64,000 nt of DNA from Lytechinus variegatus. Its lineage: Eukaryota > Echinodermata > Echinoidea > Temnopleuroida > Toxopneustidae. How positions within the stretch are numbered: the stretch's first letter is position 1; every line of letters begins with the position of its first letter. Position numbers and translations under genes: made by a program. Where the stretch lies: contig NC_054741.1 of the NCBI RefSeq assembly GCF_018143015.1, forward strand, positions 50,297,048-50,361,047. Reading direction: 5' to 3'. Below are positions 22,408 to 33,646 of this stretch, one piece after another. Below the pieces are notes generated by a model. That model was given only the letters and a program-made list of their open reading frames with translations, did no database searches and had not been told where the DNA came from.

Positions 22408-22900
22408 GTTGCTAGAAGATCTATGACGAGTCGACTGAAGCCCCAGCGCATCATCAACGTCACTAGTTAGCTACGCGACCGGCCGGACTCGGCGCACCCA
22501 GGCCAGAAAAATGACCTCGATTATTACGGTGGTTGTCTATGCATTTATTAGTGGTGCAGCGAAATTCAGCAGAGGAAAATAAAAGATAAGAGGGATCCTC
22601 GTTATAGACTTAATATTCCAAATAGAGAAAAAATGTCAAAATCATGATTATTTAAGCTAAATAATTTCTTTAAAAATAAAATTAATATTTTTAATATTTC
22701 TACCCAGAATAACCGATCTAATAATTGTTCATTAAAAAATATTTGAAATTAACAAATGAAAAAAAATCAACTCGACAAATTTCCGAAAAGTCCCCCTTAT
22801 TTTTTAGAGTGGTCACAAAATTCGAGCGGAGTTGACCTTCCTTTTTTTAATAGAGCAACACGCTTGTGTGTTGCTGCCCTCTACGTTCGTTGTTGAGTAG

Positions 22901-23261
22901 TTACGAGACTTTTGGTATTCTGAAAAGTCTCATAGCGCTCAATTAGCGGACTTTCCAGTGGGGAAAGATAATGGTGATAAGAGGTCCATTAAGTCTCACC
23001 ATATCTTGCTAAATGTTGCTTTCATTTCGTATAAATATCATCAAATCGGACCGGTTTAATACTAGGAGGAAGGAAGAGAATAAAGGAGAGAGCTAAAAAG
23101 GGAATAGAATAAAGGGGAAAAGGTGGTGTATAGAAACAAGTAAAATAAGGAATAAGGCTAGGGACTATATTTGGTAATAAATAAATTAGAAAAGGGGGAA
23201 AAGGAGACAGAAATATTTGTGTATTTATAGGGAAAACATGAATATTATTTTTCCGCATACA
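22901..23261. other. Inner left part of the large composite element
   Basis: It resumes directly after the hAT cluster with another GGTATTCTGAAAAGTC near 22914 and CTCAATTAGCGG, the same words as at 14866-14960, and then a purine-rich stretch. No gene. Confidence 0.5.
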
Positions 23262-23605
23262 TTAGTAATTCCGAAGCTTCGTAATTCCGAAGGTTCGGTT
23301 ATTCCGAAGGTTCGTATTTCCGAAGGTTCGTCATTCCGAAGGTTCGTTAATCCGAAAACGAAATAAGGTTCGTTAATCCGAAAACGAAATAAGGTTCGTA
23401 ATTCCGAAGGTTCGTTAATCCGAAAACGAAATAAGGTTCGTAATTCCGAAGGTTCGTTAATCCGAAAACAAAATAAGGTTCGTAATTCCGAAGGTTCGTT
23501 AATCCGAAAACGAAATAAGGTTCGTAATTCCGAAGGTTCGTTAATCCGAAAACGAAATAAGGTTCGTTAATCCGAAAATTAAATAAGGTTCGTATTTCCG
23601 AAAAT
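23262..23605 (+). repeat. Minisatellite GGTTCGTTAATCCGAA, left arm
   Basis: About a dozen or more units alternate GGTTCGTAATTCCGAA and GGTTCGTTAATCCGAAAACG AAATAA. The array faces an inverted array at 24869-25342, and their outermost parts form a near-perfect inverted pair around TTCCGAAGCTTCGTAATT. Together they look like the tandem-repeat arms of one transposon-like unit. Confidence 0.9.
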
Positions 23606-24868
23606 GAAAATAATTCATTTTGGTAACAAAAACGATGTTGTCATTACAAGATTACACGATATTATGCAATGATATAGTAATAACGATCGATGATGTGTGT
23701 TTGGGGCAAAGCATGTATTTCATTAAGAATGGCGCCCTGATCAAGCATAGGCCAATTTCGATTTTATCTGAGCAATTGCTGCCTATAAGCAAATGGTTTA
23801 ATTAAAGATGCAGGGGATCAAGTGTGTTGGAAGCGTGCGAGCAACCTCTAGATAATAGGATTTGTATTGGAGGGGATGTCATTTTTAATAACGACTTCTG
23901 CTGGTAATAAAAATAAAAATAATACTAATAATGGTCCTTGTGAGATGTTGAAAGCGCGAATCGCAAGCTGAAACTAGTAGACATTTCATGTAACAAGATG
24001 CGAAGTGAGCATTCGGAGCATTTTTTGTAATCGTGAGAAAGATGTGAGGGCGAGCTGTAATTTGTTTATATACTGACCTGGGGCCCGTTGCATGAAATTT
24101 TTTAATATTTTCCAAAATGGGAAAGTTCCTTTTTCAAAAATAAATATGCCGTTTTTCATGTTTTTTCGAAATAAAATACTCTTTTTAAAGTATACAAGTT
24201 AAGTTAAGTTTTCAGGCTGGAATATTGAAAAATTTCAGCTTGCGCTTTGCACTCTCATTCGATTTGTGCAATATGCATCCTAAAGAGGTCACTAAATGCT
24301 TTCTTTAACAGGTTCCTTTTCTGGTCAGTATGTTCAAGCTCGCGTTTTGCGCTCGTGTTAATTCTTTATTTAGATGCACATCTTTTTAATGACAGCAGAA
24401 ATCTGCTCGGATTTTTAAAAACTAATTTTCATCTTTATTGAAATAACCTAAAGTTTAGCTTGTGATTCACGCTCGCAACACCTCGCAATAATGCCATTTT
24501 AAGAATAACTGACCACAAAAAACGTTATACAACTTCACCTTTGAATTTGTTTTACCAAGCCGCTCGCTCATTATATTCTCTCCCGAAAAATAAAGCCTAA
24601 ATATACATTTTGCCATAATAAGAAGTCACTTCAAAAAAGTTATTCTCTACTTAATCACTATCAAACAGACAATGACTTCAAGCAGATGATAATCTTCAGG
24701 TGAAAATATAACCACAGTCCCAATTTTGACGTATGAGTTTCATTTTTTGGCTTTACCCCCAACAAAAATTCGTTCGGCCGCCCTTGCCTTCCCATCCTCA
24801 TATGATAACTGAACGGCAACAGTGTCCCCCGCCCCCTCCCCTTGCCTCTGCGTCTGCTTTCCAGGTTT
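23606..24868. repeat. Interior between two inverted minisatellite arms
   Basis: About 1.26 kb. Part of it (about 23935-24560) contains degenerate GCGAA/TCGC...GAGC words of the window-wide GCGAAGCGCGAGC family, for example GCGCGAATCGCAAGC near 23954. No coding frame of note. Confidence 0.5.
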
Positions 24869-25342
24869 TCATTTTTCGGATTAACGAACCTTATTTTGTT
24901 TTCGGATTAACGAACCTTATTTCGTTTTCGGATTAACGAACCTTCGGAAAAACGAACCTTATTTTGTTTTCGGATTAACGAACCTTATTTCGTTTTCGGA
25001 TTAACGAACCTTCGGAAAAACGAACCTTATTTCGTTTTCGGATCAACGAACCTTCGGAATAACGAACCTTTTTTCGTTTTCGGATTAACGAACCTTCGGA
25101 ACAACGAACCTTATTTCGTTTTCGGATTAACGAACCTTCGGAACAACGAACCTTATTTCGTTTTCGGATTATCGAACCTTCGGAATAACGAATCGTCGGA
25201 ATTACGCCACAAATGTTCGGATTAACGAACCCTTTTTCGTTTTCGGATTAACGAACATCGAGGTATAGGCAATTTACGTGTTTCGGAATTACGAACCTTC
25301 GGAATAAAGAACCTTCGGAATTACGAAGCTTCGGAATTACGA
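24869..25342 (-). repeat. Minisatellite GGTTCGTTAATCCGAA, right arm (inverted)
   Basis: Read on the minus strand this is the same unit as the array at 23262. It starts TTTTCGGATTAACGAACC and ends GGAATTACGAAGCTTCGG. It is longer and more varied than the left arm. Confidence 0.9.
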
Positions 25343-26190
25343 AGTGTAACCTATTTTTCTATATCTTCTTTTATTATTAGCATCATAAACTATTTTGTTT
25401 TTGCACACTTTTTTGACAATAATGAAATTGCCAAATCACGGCAGATGCAGCAATGTGCAGGAGTGAATTAAACCTTGTTTCTGACAATGAAAAAATAAGC
25501 ATAGACCCCTTTAGTATTTAAACGAATATAGAATAAAATACAAAAGAAAAAAATAGTGAAGTGATGCCATCGTTTTCTCCACCTATAGAAACCTATGTCA
25601 TAACGTTTGTACATCAAATTTCAATAAAATTTCGGCTTTTTTAAAATTATGCTTGTTTGATTTTTTAAAATATGTTTATTCAAATTTTGTTGGAGAAGAT
25701 TTCTCATATAAATGAAAAGTATGTAGTTTTTAGAATAAGTAGGAATTAAGTTAAAGAAGACCCCCCCCCCCCTATCATGGCCCCGAGACAGAGGCAAATA
25801 AAATATTGTAAAAAAAAAAGAAAAAGAAAGAAAGCTACAAATGGATTCAATGGATAGGGGGTTGTGAAAATCAGAACGCGTTCGAAAAAAAGAGAAAAGC
25901 ACAAAGGTACAATAAATGAGAGAGAAAGGGAAAAGACAACAGTTAATTTCAACAACATAACGAACCTCTAATCTCCGATGCAAATATGCTTAAGCATTAT
26001 TTTTCAGCAAAAATTCTTTGTATCAAGATCGTGGTGCAGTGCACCTGCAGCAGCCGGGCGCTGCGCTGCAAGGCAGCAAAGTGAAGAGACACTGCGCGCT
26101 AGGAGAAAAAGTTACGTTGTAAGAGCGCATTTGATTGGTTAATTCGGCTCAGTAGGGGAGTGGCCTAAAGGGACTTAATTGAGCGCTAAT
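25343..26190. other. Right interior of the composite element, nothing recognised
   Basis: AT-rich with a C run near 25760 and a short AG-rich stretch. GC-rich words (CCGGGCGCTGCGCTGC) occur near 26055. No gene is supported. Confidence 0.4.
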
Positions 26191-26300
26191 AGAGTTTTCA
26201 GAATACGAATTTGGAGGTACATTAGCGCTCCATTAAATGGGTAACTTAAAAGGATATTTAAGTGGAAACTTACGAGACTTTCAGAATACCCCCCCCCCCT

Positions 26301-27075
26301 GGACATTCTAGGTCTAAGGACATTTTGTCATCATATTAAAGTAATGTCAACTTTCTTATTCCTCTTCCTAAGCGCGATATGAAACTGTGATATTGTCGAT
26401 ATTCTTTCCTGAAAAGGGACAATTTAGTCATTAAGAATTTATGAAAATATTATCATATTTATTAATGTAATAAGCCTAATGTGTGAATGAAATGTGTTGA
26501 CACTGAGGCCTGAAAACTGGATATTTTAAGCACTTTTGTGCTATCATTATTAGGATTTGTGAGTTGATATATTGTTAGCAAAAATGCGAGCGCAAATCGT
26601 GAGACGAAAGTTTTGGTAAATTGTCATAAAAAAGGGGGGTAGTAGTTTGTTATATAATTTGGCAAATCAAATAATGCGAGCGCATAGCGCAAGCTGCAAG
26701 TTATATTCACACCATAAAATGGACATTAAACAGAGCACTTAAAAAATCAGTTTGTAAATCAAACAAAATAATGAATAATGTCCGAGCTGAAATATGCTTT
26801 GTATATCGACTTCAAAACTTGATATTTTAAGCTACATATCAGCCTATTTAGCAAGATTTGTATCTCATCGAACAGGCTATGAGATAAAAATTAATATGGT
26901 GACATGAAATAAAACGTTTTCCAAGTCTTTCCCTGACCCTTTTTTTCCACTCGTCTCCCTCCTCTTATTTTACCTCTTCTTTTTCCTCTTCTTTCCCCTT
27001 TTCTTTTTTTTCCATTTTTTGCTCTGCCAATAGGAGGGGCGGGCCCCTTGCCCCCCTCCTGGATCCGCCTGTGGA
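26301..27075 (+). repeat. GCGAAGCGCGAGC-rich repeat, right half
   Basis: It continues the repeat interrupted at 14865, with GCGAGCGCATAGCGCAAGC near 26677 and the CTTCAAAACTTGATATTTTA phrase near 26812 that is also at 14043. It ends in a pyrimidine-rich stretch and CCTCCTGGATCCGCCTGTGG, which resembles the GGCGGATCC ends of hAT-like elements. Confidence 0.7.
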
Positions 27076-27204
27076 TGGAGCTCACTTTTACAGCTTTCTT
27101 ACAGCGTTCGTTTGATTACAAGATACTCGAGTACTTCTTACGTCAAAAGTACGGCCGACCGACGTATGACTCTGTGCACTCCCTTTGTCTCGGGGGTATT
27201 TATC

Positions 27205-27440
27205 CGGGGTAGTTTTCCGGAGGGTAATTGTCCTCGGTGGTAATTGTCAGGGGGTAATTGTCCTCGGGGGGTAATTGTCTGGGGTAGTTGTCCGGGGGTA
27301 ATTGTCCGGGGATAATTGTCCGGGGGGTAATTGTCCTCGGTGGGAAATTGTCCGGGGTAATTGTCCGGGGGGTAGTTGTCCGGGGGGTAATTGTCCTCGG
27401 GGATAATTGTTCGAGGGTAATTTTCCGGGGTAGTTGTCCT
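27205..27440 (-). repeat. Minisatellite, inverted copy of the GGACAATTACCC array
   Basis: GGGGGTAATTGTCC and GGGGTAGTTGTCC units are the complement of the array at 12773-13018. The proline-rich open frames are by-products. Confidence 0.9.
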
Positions 27441-29150
27441 GATCCCGCTTCGGAACAGTATTTAACTTGCTTAGAATAAGGGCAAATACATCCGAATGTA
27501 TTACGCGGTATTGCGATAAAGTGACACCAAAAACCAAACCTCCGTGTCCATGTCTTTTGGGACCTTTCGCAATCATCACGGACGCTAGTATTAGGGTCCC
27601 CTAACACAAAAGTTAACGCTTAATCATACACTTGATTTTTAAGATTGATTGTGCATTACAGTCAATAGAATCAAACGTAGAAAACTGCTCTACGATCAAT
27701 GCTAAGCTTTGTGTAACAGGGGGGTTACAGGCCCTACAAATCTGCTTTTCGTGTGCAAAATCCCTTTCCGCGACACCCGTACCGCATACATGCATGTATA
27801 TTACGACTGATGGCTGGAGATATTCAAAATGCAGGACCTAAAATAGATTTATGACATGGAGAAGAAAGTGGTTTTTCAAACAAATCGAGAACATATTGAG
27901 TGAGGAAAAACTTACTGAATGAAGGCTTAAATATAGATCATTACAGTCCATCGAATCGATATTACATTTAATGTGGATTATTGGTGGATCACTGGCAATT
28001 GATCTCATGGATAAGATCAACCTCTCCAGCCGAACATTTCGCATGCGTTGATATGTACACATCATATGCGATACCTTTGAACTCGTTTCCTTTTGTTTCT
28101 TTTGTTTCTTTGTTTCTTTTGTTTACTCCTTATACACAAACGATATGCCTCTCGCACACGATGTGAGGGGCATTATGTTTTACATTCCCCAGAAATGGGA
28201 TTAGATTCAAATTCCGGGGGGACCACTTCCATTGATGAGTGGATACCAGGCACGACCATGGGGTTTCGAAAAGTACCCTAAACATGCTAAACAAGGGAAG
28301 CAATTCTTTTCCAGATTATGAAAATGCATCTCTTAACAAGTATTTGACTTGTGAAACCCTACAAGTATTGGATATATATCCCTTATTTCAGCATTTTAAA
28401 CATCGTTTTGACACCCTTATAACGTTACATAGGCCTATATACGACGTAACGTACCTGCCCACTCTGTCCCCTTTTACGGGTGGTCGCTACTGGTATCCAC
28501 TAATCAATGGAAGTGGGCCCCCCGGGCGGCCTCTCGAGCTCTAGGAGGAGTCAAATGTGGCTTTGGAAAGTCGTCCTCAATCGGATAAATCGCTGTTACC
28601 ATAGTAGCAACCAGAATTTTGCACACGAAACGCATATTGAATGTTTCCGTCGCAGATGCGAAACGAAAAAAAATCTCATGTCACACAATTTGCATTGCAG
28701 GACTGAGTGTTACGACCATGATGACGGGCCCAAAAAGTCCCTTCCAAAGTGAACGACCGTTGTAAATAAGCGTCCGCGTCCTCAAACGAAAGGTCGGGAA
28801 TATCGACTACAACGCGATCGCTGGGATGCCTTTGGAGATAGTACAATATATATATTAAATCGGTCTTGCCTCGCCTTCGTTGGTGTGACTAATACGCGTA
28901 AATACAATGACGTATAGCGATACAAAGGTGTATATTACTTAAATTGATATGTGGGCAAAGGGCTTTTTCTACATATGAAAGTAACTTTTATGTTAATGAA
29001 ATCTCTTAGAAAAAGTTAGAGGATGCATTGCTCTGCATGCTGCATGCAATTACGTTCAAGAACATCACAGCATAGTCCCGCAATGGCTTGTCAAAAAATA
29101 TCATGCATTTGGGAGCCCCTGATGTGACAAAGCTGTGTTTTGCTACAAAG
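27441..29150. other. Long stretch without a supported gene
   Basis: Several frames of 60-100 codons are open, but none has a domain, codon pattern or splice sites that I can defend. A TTTGTTTCTTTTG microsatellite lies at about 28090-28122, and the base composition is less AT-rich than its surroundings. It could hold an unrecognised exon. Confidence 0.4.
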
Positions 29151-29219
29151 AAAAATACTTTTATTGTCTAGAAATCACTTGGAGGCAAAAGAGCAGGCTT
29201 GTCTCTATGAGTTGTATAT

Positions 29220-30040
29220 AAAGAGGTGATGGCACAGCAAATCCTACCCTTTCAGGGGTCTTCCGAAGTCACCAACCCCTTTTTGTATTTTGCTCATTTC
29301 TTGGAAAATTCGCACAATTTTTAGCCCCATTGAGGCAATAGGCGTTTCCCCTTTGCAGTAAACCGATTTAATTGTTTTGTAAGCACTTGGGGATGAAATA
29401 ATAGATTTTCTTCTATCAGCTTAATTTAAAGAAGTGCTGGCACAGCAAAGTCTATCCCCTACGGGGTTTGCTAAAGTCAATCACCCCTTTTCCATATTTT
29501 GCCAATTTATGGAAAAATCTATAAATCCGGAGCCCTCATTGAGGCAAAAAGATGTTTCTGCTACTGTGTAAGCCACTTTTATTGTTTTTTTAAACCACTT
29601 GGAAACAAAAGAGTAGCCTTTCTTCTATGTGCTACGTATAAAGAAGTGCTGGCACATCAAAGCCTACATCCTTTAGGGGGCTGCTGAAATCACCCCACCT
29701 TTTTGCATATTTTTCCCTCCTTATTTTATTTATAATTTATGGGGAAAATCTGCCAATTTGGAGCCCCTATTGAGGCAAAACGTTGTTTCTGCTCTATAGC
29801 AAACCTCTTTCATTGTTTCGTAACCACTTAGAGATAAAAAAAGTAGATTTTCCTCTATCAACTACAATAAAGAAGTGCTGGCTCAGCAAAGCCTACCTCC
29901 CTTAGGGGTTCCCGAAGTCTCTCCATCCGTTTTGCTTATTTTTCCTCTTTCTTAAAACAAAATCGCAGTTTTTGCCTCTCCCCTATTCAGGCAAAATACA
30001 TTTCTGCTATATGGTTAAGTCACTTTTATTTTATTATACT
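29220..30040 (+). repeat. Tandem repeat, unit about 210-230 bp, four copies
   Basis: Units start AAAGAGGTGATGGCACAGC (29220), AAAGAAGTGCTGGCACAGC (29428), then 29640 and 29869. Each contains TTTTGCxxATTT, GAGCCCCxATTGAGGCAAAA-like and CACTT..ATTGTTT segments. The copies are diverged, so the array is old. No gene. Confidence 0.85.
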
Positions 30041-30129
30041 TTATTTTATTATACTTCTGAGTACATAGTATACACTAGCGTCGTCTGCTACGTAAACTTA
30101 ATGAGCGAATATGACCAAAATTAACCATT

Positions 30130-30440
30130 ATGTTTATGCAAATTAGAACACTTTCCCCTATTCGGATTTTCTGGGACTTTTAGTATGGTCTTCTATGGAC
30201 CTCAAAGAAATGTTCTGCATTGGAATAAATTCTGTTGCAATTTGTTCCAAGTGAAAAGTTAAAATGACTGGACTATATGTATTACGCCTTGCAACTGAGT
30301 ATTGGAACTCTTGTTGGAGTACTCCATTGTGTGCTGACATAAAGGATCCGATGTCCGGGGTAATAATAATTGCAATGAAAAGTGCCTAGAAACAAAGTGT
30401 CACGAGCGCTTTAAAAATGTATCTATCATTATTATTATTT
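30130..30440 (-). repeat. Interspersed repeat plus SINE-like tail
   Basis: 30130-30290 is the inverted partner of 12291-12450. After it, GAGCGCTTTAAAAATG followed by (ATT)n near 30410-30435 resembles the shared LINE/SINE tail seen at 12070-12142 and 42850-42888. Confidence 0.55.
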
Positions 30441-31390
30441 ACTGATATTTTTCAAATGACCGTTGAAATCAAATATTGCTATTGTGAAAACATTGTTGAA
30501 TTTGCTTTTAAAAATGATAATTTTCTTCCTGTCGTACCACTCCTTGTTTTATTATGCAGCTAATATTACAGTGTAATCCACAACACGAACATGTACATAT
30601 TTCACCCAAAAAACATGCTTTCTACTTAATATTTAATACTAAAAACATGCATTTCATCTGATGTTTACCCAACAAACATGTACATTATGATTTCATGGGC
30701 AATCCTGTCAAGGTATACACTACTGTTCATATTTTCTTGTACCTGTTCATAGTTACCTGACAAATAAAATCAATCAATCAATCTACTTCAAGCCAGGTAT
30801 CAGGTAATTTTCATGAGCTCAATCCTGCTTGGAGCGAATTCTTGATGTTAGCGCGGAGTGATTGGTTTAATTTCATCATGGACCTTCCATGATTTCATTG
30901 AAGATAAAAGTGAACGAAAAGTGGGATTACAATGGCTTAATGAGTTGACTCTGCATCTCAAACATGATAATAATCTGATTTTCGTTAGCCTGTATTAAAG
31001 AGAAGTGCAATAATTACCTTGATGTGGTGTTTCAACTCGTAAAAGATTGGATGAAAACGAGACCCGTGTTCCCAAATTTCTGTGCTTGTCCTCATAGTCT
31101 GGTAGTAAGTGTAAGTGTAAAAATTGAAATTGAAACGTTGGTCACCGCTCGGGTTACACTCGACTTAATAGGATGTACAATCAAACAATAACAATATGTG
31201 CATATACGTCCTGTTTTTATTTTCATTCTTTATATTTCTCCTTAGGATTTTCTGTTAATATGTAAGCGTCAGTGTCTCTCATGTATCTTTGTCAACGGAA
31301 GGATGCGAGGGAAGTCAGAAAGAGAGAATGGAGAGAGAGAGAGAGAGAATTAAAAGGACATGGGAGACTATATATATACATATATGTGTG
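30441..31390. other. Intergenic DNA, nothing recognised
   Basis: AT-rich, with a (GA)n microsatellite at about 31326-31350. I looked for CLCA N-terminal exons here and found none. Confidence 0.4.
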
Positions 31391-33646
31391 CAGGCGCGCC
31401 GGAACACTTTCAGTTTTGGGGGGGCAAAATCCCGAAGGGGGCACAATATTTTTGACAGCGTGAGATACCGAAGCGATCGAGCGGGAGGGGGTGTGGACCC
31501 CCCCCCCCCCCCCACGGTAAGGACTTTGTGTAAAAATGGAGTATAAAAGTTGCGTTTCTAAGAGCATTCAAAAATAAATTTCTGAAATTCAAACATAGAA
31601 TTCACTACGAAAGACTATACTCACAATCTATGAGAACCTATGAAATCTACGCGCAAAACGATCGCTTCGGAATGTGTTTGATCAATTAAATTTCCTATAT
31701 TGACTCAAAATACCAGAAATTACATTTTTCATGCAATATCCTTTCAGTAATATTTATATGTACATTTATACATACAGGGACGACGCGAGGGAGCACAATT
31801 ATAAGTTTCAAGTAATTCCTGTCAGAACAAGGAGTGTATTAAGCAGAAGAAGCGCAGCAACAGAAACAAAATAAATTCTAATGAATGTCTTTTCAAGTTC
31901 AAAATGTCATACTGTTCTGACGTGGCAGACGTCGATAAGCACTTAAATACCCATTCTATGCAAATCACTTCTGACATCAGCATTGGAGATAGTCCCTGAT
32001 TATCCATGCATTTAAAATCATTAAAGTTTAAAACATTCATTACTCGATTTATGTGTTTCCTTTTTTTATGGCTGGGAAGCACTTTTAGATGACCCCTTCA
32101 AAATCTTCTTTTTTCTTTACATATTTTCTGGGGAAAATGTGACCATAACTAGGAAATGATGATTATAAAATTCCAGGAAATATTCATTTGTAAATAATCG
32201 TGAACTGATTAAAGGGATGGTCCGGGCTGAAAATATTTATGTCTTAATACATAGAGTAGAATTCACTGAGCAAAATGCCGAAAATTTCATCAAAATTGGA
32301 TAACAAATAATAAAGTTATTGACGTTTAACATTTAGCAATATTTTGTGAAAACAGTGAGTCGTCATGAATATTCATTAGGTGGGCTGACGATGTCACATC
32401 TCCACTTTCTGTTTTCTTATGTTATTACATAAAATCATATTTTTTTCATTATTTCATACTTGTGTGAATAATATGTCTCCCTTATAATGAAATAAGTTGC
32501 AGCAATAAATATCTAATGCACTAAATCGGATGTCAATCCAATTTTTCTAGTTCTTGGAGGAAAAAATTTGAATAAACCTATTTTCATATAATAAAATACA
32601 AAAGGACAAGTGGGGATGTGACATCATCAGCCCACCTAATAAATATTCATGACGATTGTTTTCACAAAATATTGCTAAACATTTAAATTTAATAAATTTG
32701 TTATTTGTTATCCGATTTTGATGAAATTTTCAACATTTTGCTCAGTGAATTCTACTCTATTTATTAAGCTATAAATACTTTCAGCCCGGACCATACCTTT
32801 AACAAACTACCGCAGTTCATAATGTACATTATGTAACATTATTAGAAGAAAACAATTACATTCCAATAGCGGATATGGTTGTCGGTACACCGTGTGGAGT
32901 TTTCGAAAAAGTGGATAGAGGAAGAAGTGAAATTGATAGGGGAGGAAGTGAACAGTTGATAGCCGAGTAATTTTTTGTTTAAATGCGCGTAGTCCTGAAA
33001 AAGACAGTAAACCAGAAAAGGTAAAGTGGATTGAGTATTTGATAGATAAGTACTCCTACTCTGCACTCCATTCACCGACTCAATCTAGCATCTTCTCATT
33101 TATCCAATAATCCAATTACTCAAGCCTCTTCAACTCTTTAACCTTTTCTGTTTTAGAGTCATTTTCAGATTCCATATGTTGCGTTCACGCGCGTTAGTGA
33201 TATCGGGTCCGGTCTGAGCGTTTCTGGGCGACCGCGCGTTTGTTAGCCGACACAACCAGCATTGCATTGGTGAACCACTTTCAATTTGCCATTCGGTTTT
33301 TGTCTGATTTATGTATTCATTAAAAGGTTAAACGTTATCACACTGTAATAAGATGGAAAAGGGGCTTCTCAAAGGTATATTTCTTAGAGGGACATGTTCG
33401 TCAAAAGACGCGAGGCTTACTATGATTATGTGATTGCCCCGTCAGGGGCGAAATTTTTTCATTTTTGACAATGGAAATGACAATTTTTAGGCAGAAAAGT
33501 GCCTTCATCGTTTACTTTTGTCCTTGAATATTTTATCATTTTTTTCTTTAGGGGGCACATTGGGGGGGCAAAATCTCGTTTTGCCCCCCAAAATTTTATT
33601 TGGGGGGGCAAGTGCCCCCCCTGCCCCCCCGCTTCCGGCGCCCTTG
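31391..33646. mobile_element. hAT-like element with GGCGCCGGAA ends, carrying a MITE
   Basis: The left end CAGGCGCGCCGGAAC and right end GCTTCCGGCGCCCTTG are inverted, and both are followed by GGGGGGGCAAAAT-type sequence. TATGTGTG flanks both sides (31383-31390, 33647-33654). The flank is GT-rich, so this duplication could be partly chance. A separate TTAA MITE sits inside at 32213-32798. No transposase frame. Confidence 0.65.
32213..32798. mobile_element. TTAA-flanked MITE (GGTCCGGGCTGAAA ends), complete
   Basis: The ends AGGGATGGTCCGGGCTG and CAGCCCGGACCATACCT are inverted repeats that extend further inward, flanked by TTAA (32209-32212, 32799-32802). A second inner inverted pair, AGGTGGGCTGACGATG and CATCATCAGCCCACCT, lies inside. 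The truncated relative is at 1166-1601. Confidence 0.88.

Larger units (their letters stand above)
15030..22892 (-). mobile_element. 2.6 kb hAT-like element, outer copy split by two sister copies
   Basis: Its pieces are 15030-15033, 17697-19813 and 22416-22892, about 2598 bases in all, in reverse orientation to the two copies inside it. The ends are CAACGAACGTAGAGGGC and the complement. Eight bases, TTGAGTAG, flank it at 15022-15029 and 22893-22900. One sister inserted four bases inside its left tip and another inserted near its right end. A small extra stretch (TTTTTAA) sits in its right terminal repeat near 22845. There is no complete transposase. Confidence 0.88.
14866..26300. mobile_element. 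Large composite element with GGTATTCTGAAAG ends
   Basis: The left end carries GGTATTCTGAAAG at 14873 and again near 14933. The right end carries the complement, TTTCAGAATAC, near 26194 and 26279. Short related words (CAATTAGCG, GAGCGCTAAT) occur at both ends, giving a complex terminal inverted repeat of about 130 bases. GGAC flanks both sides (14862-14865, 26301-26304) and may be a 4-bp duplication, which is weak evidence. The interior is mostly other insertions: three hAT-like copies and a minisatellite-ended element. I see no transposase. Confidence 0.6.

Noticed and set aside
23262..23605. Regular repeats that could suggest a CRISPR array
   Set aside because: Units are contiguous without unique spacers, the DNA is eukaryotic and no cas genes are present.
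28239..28752. Two frames of 81-101 codons as possible exons
   Set aside because: No family resemblance; specifically compared by eye with CLCA N-terminal motifs and none fits.
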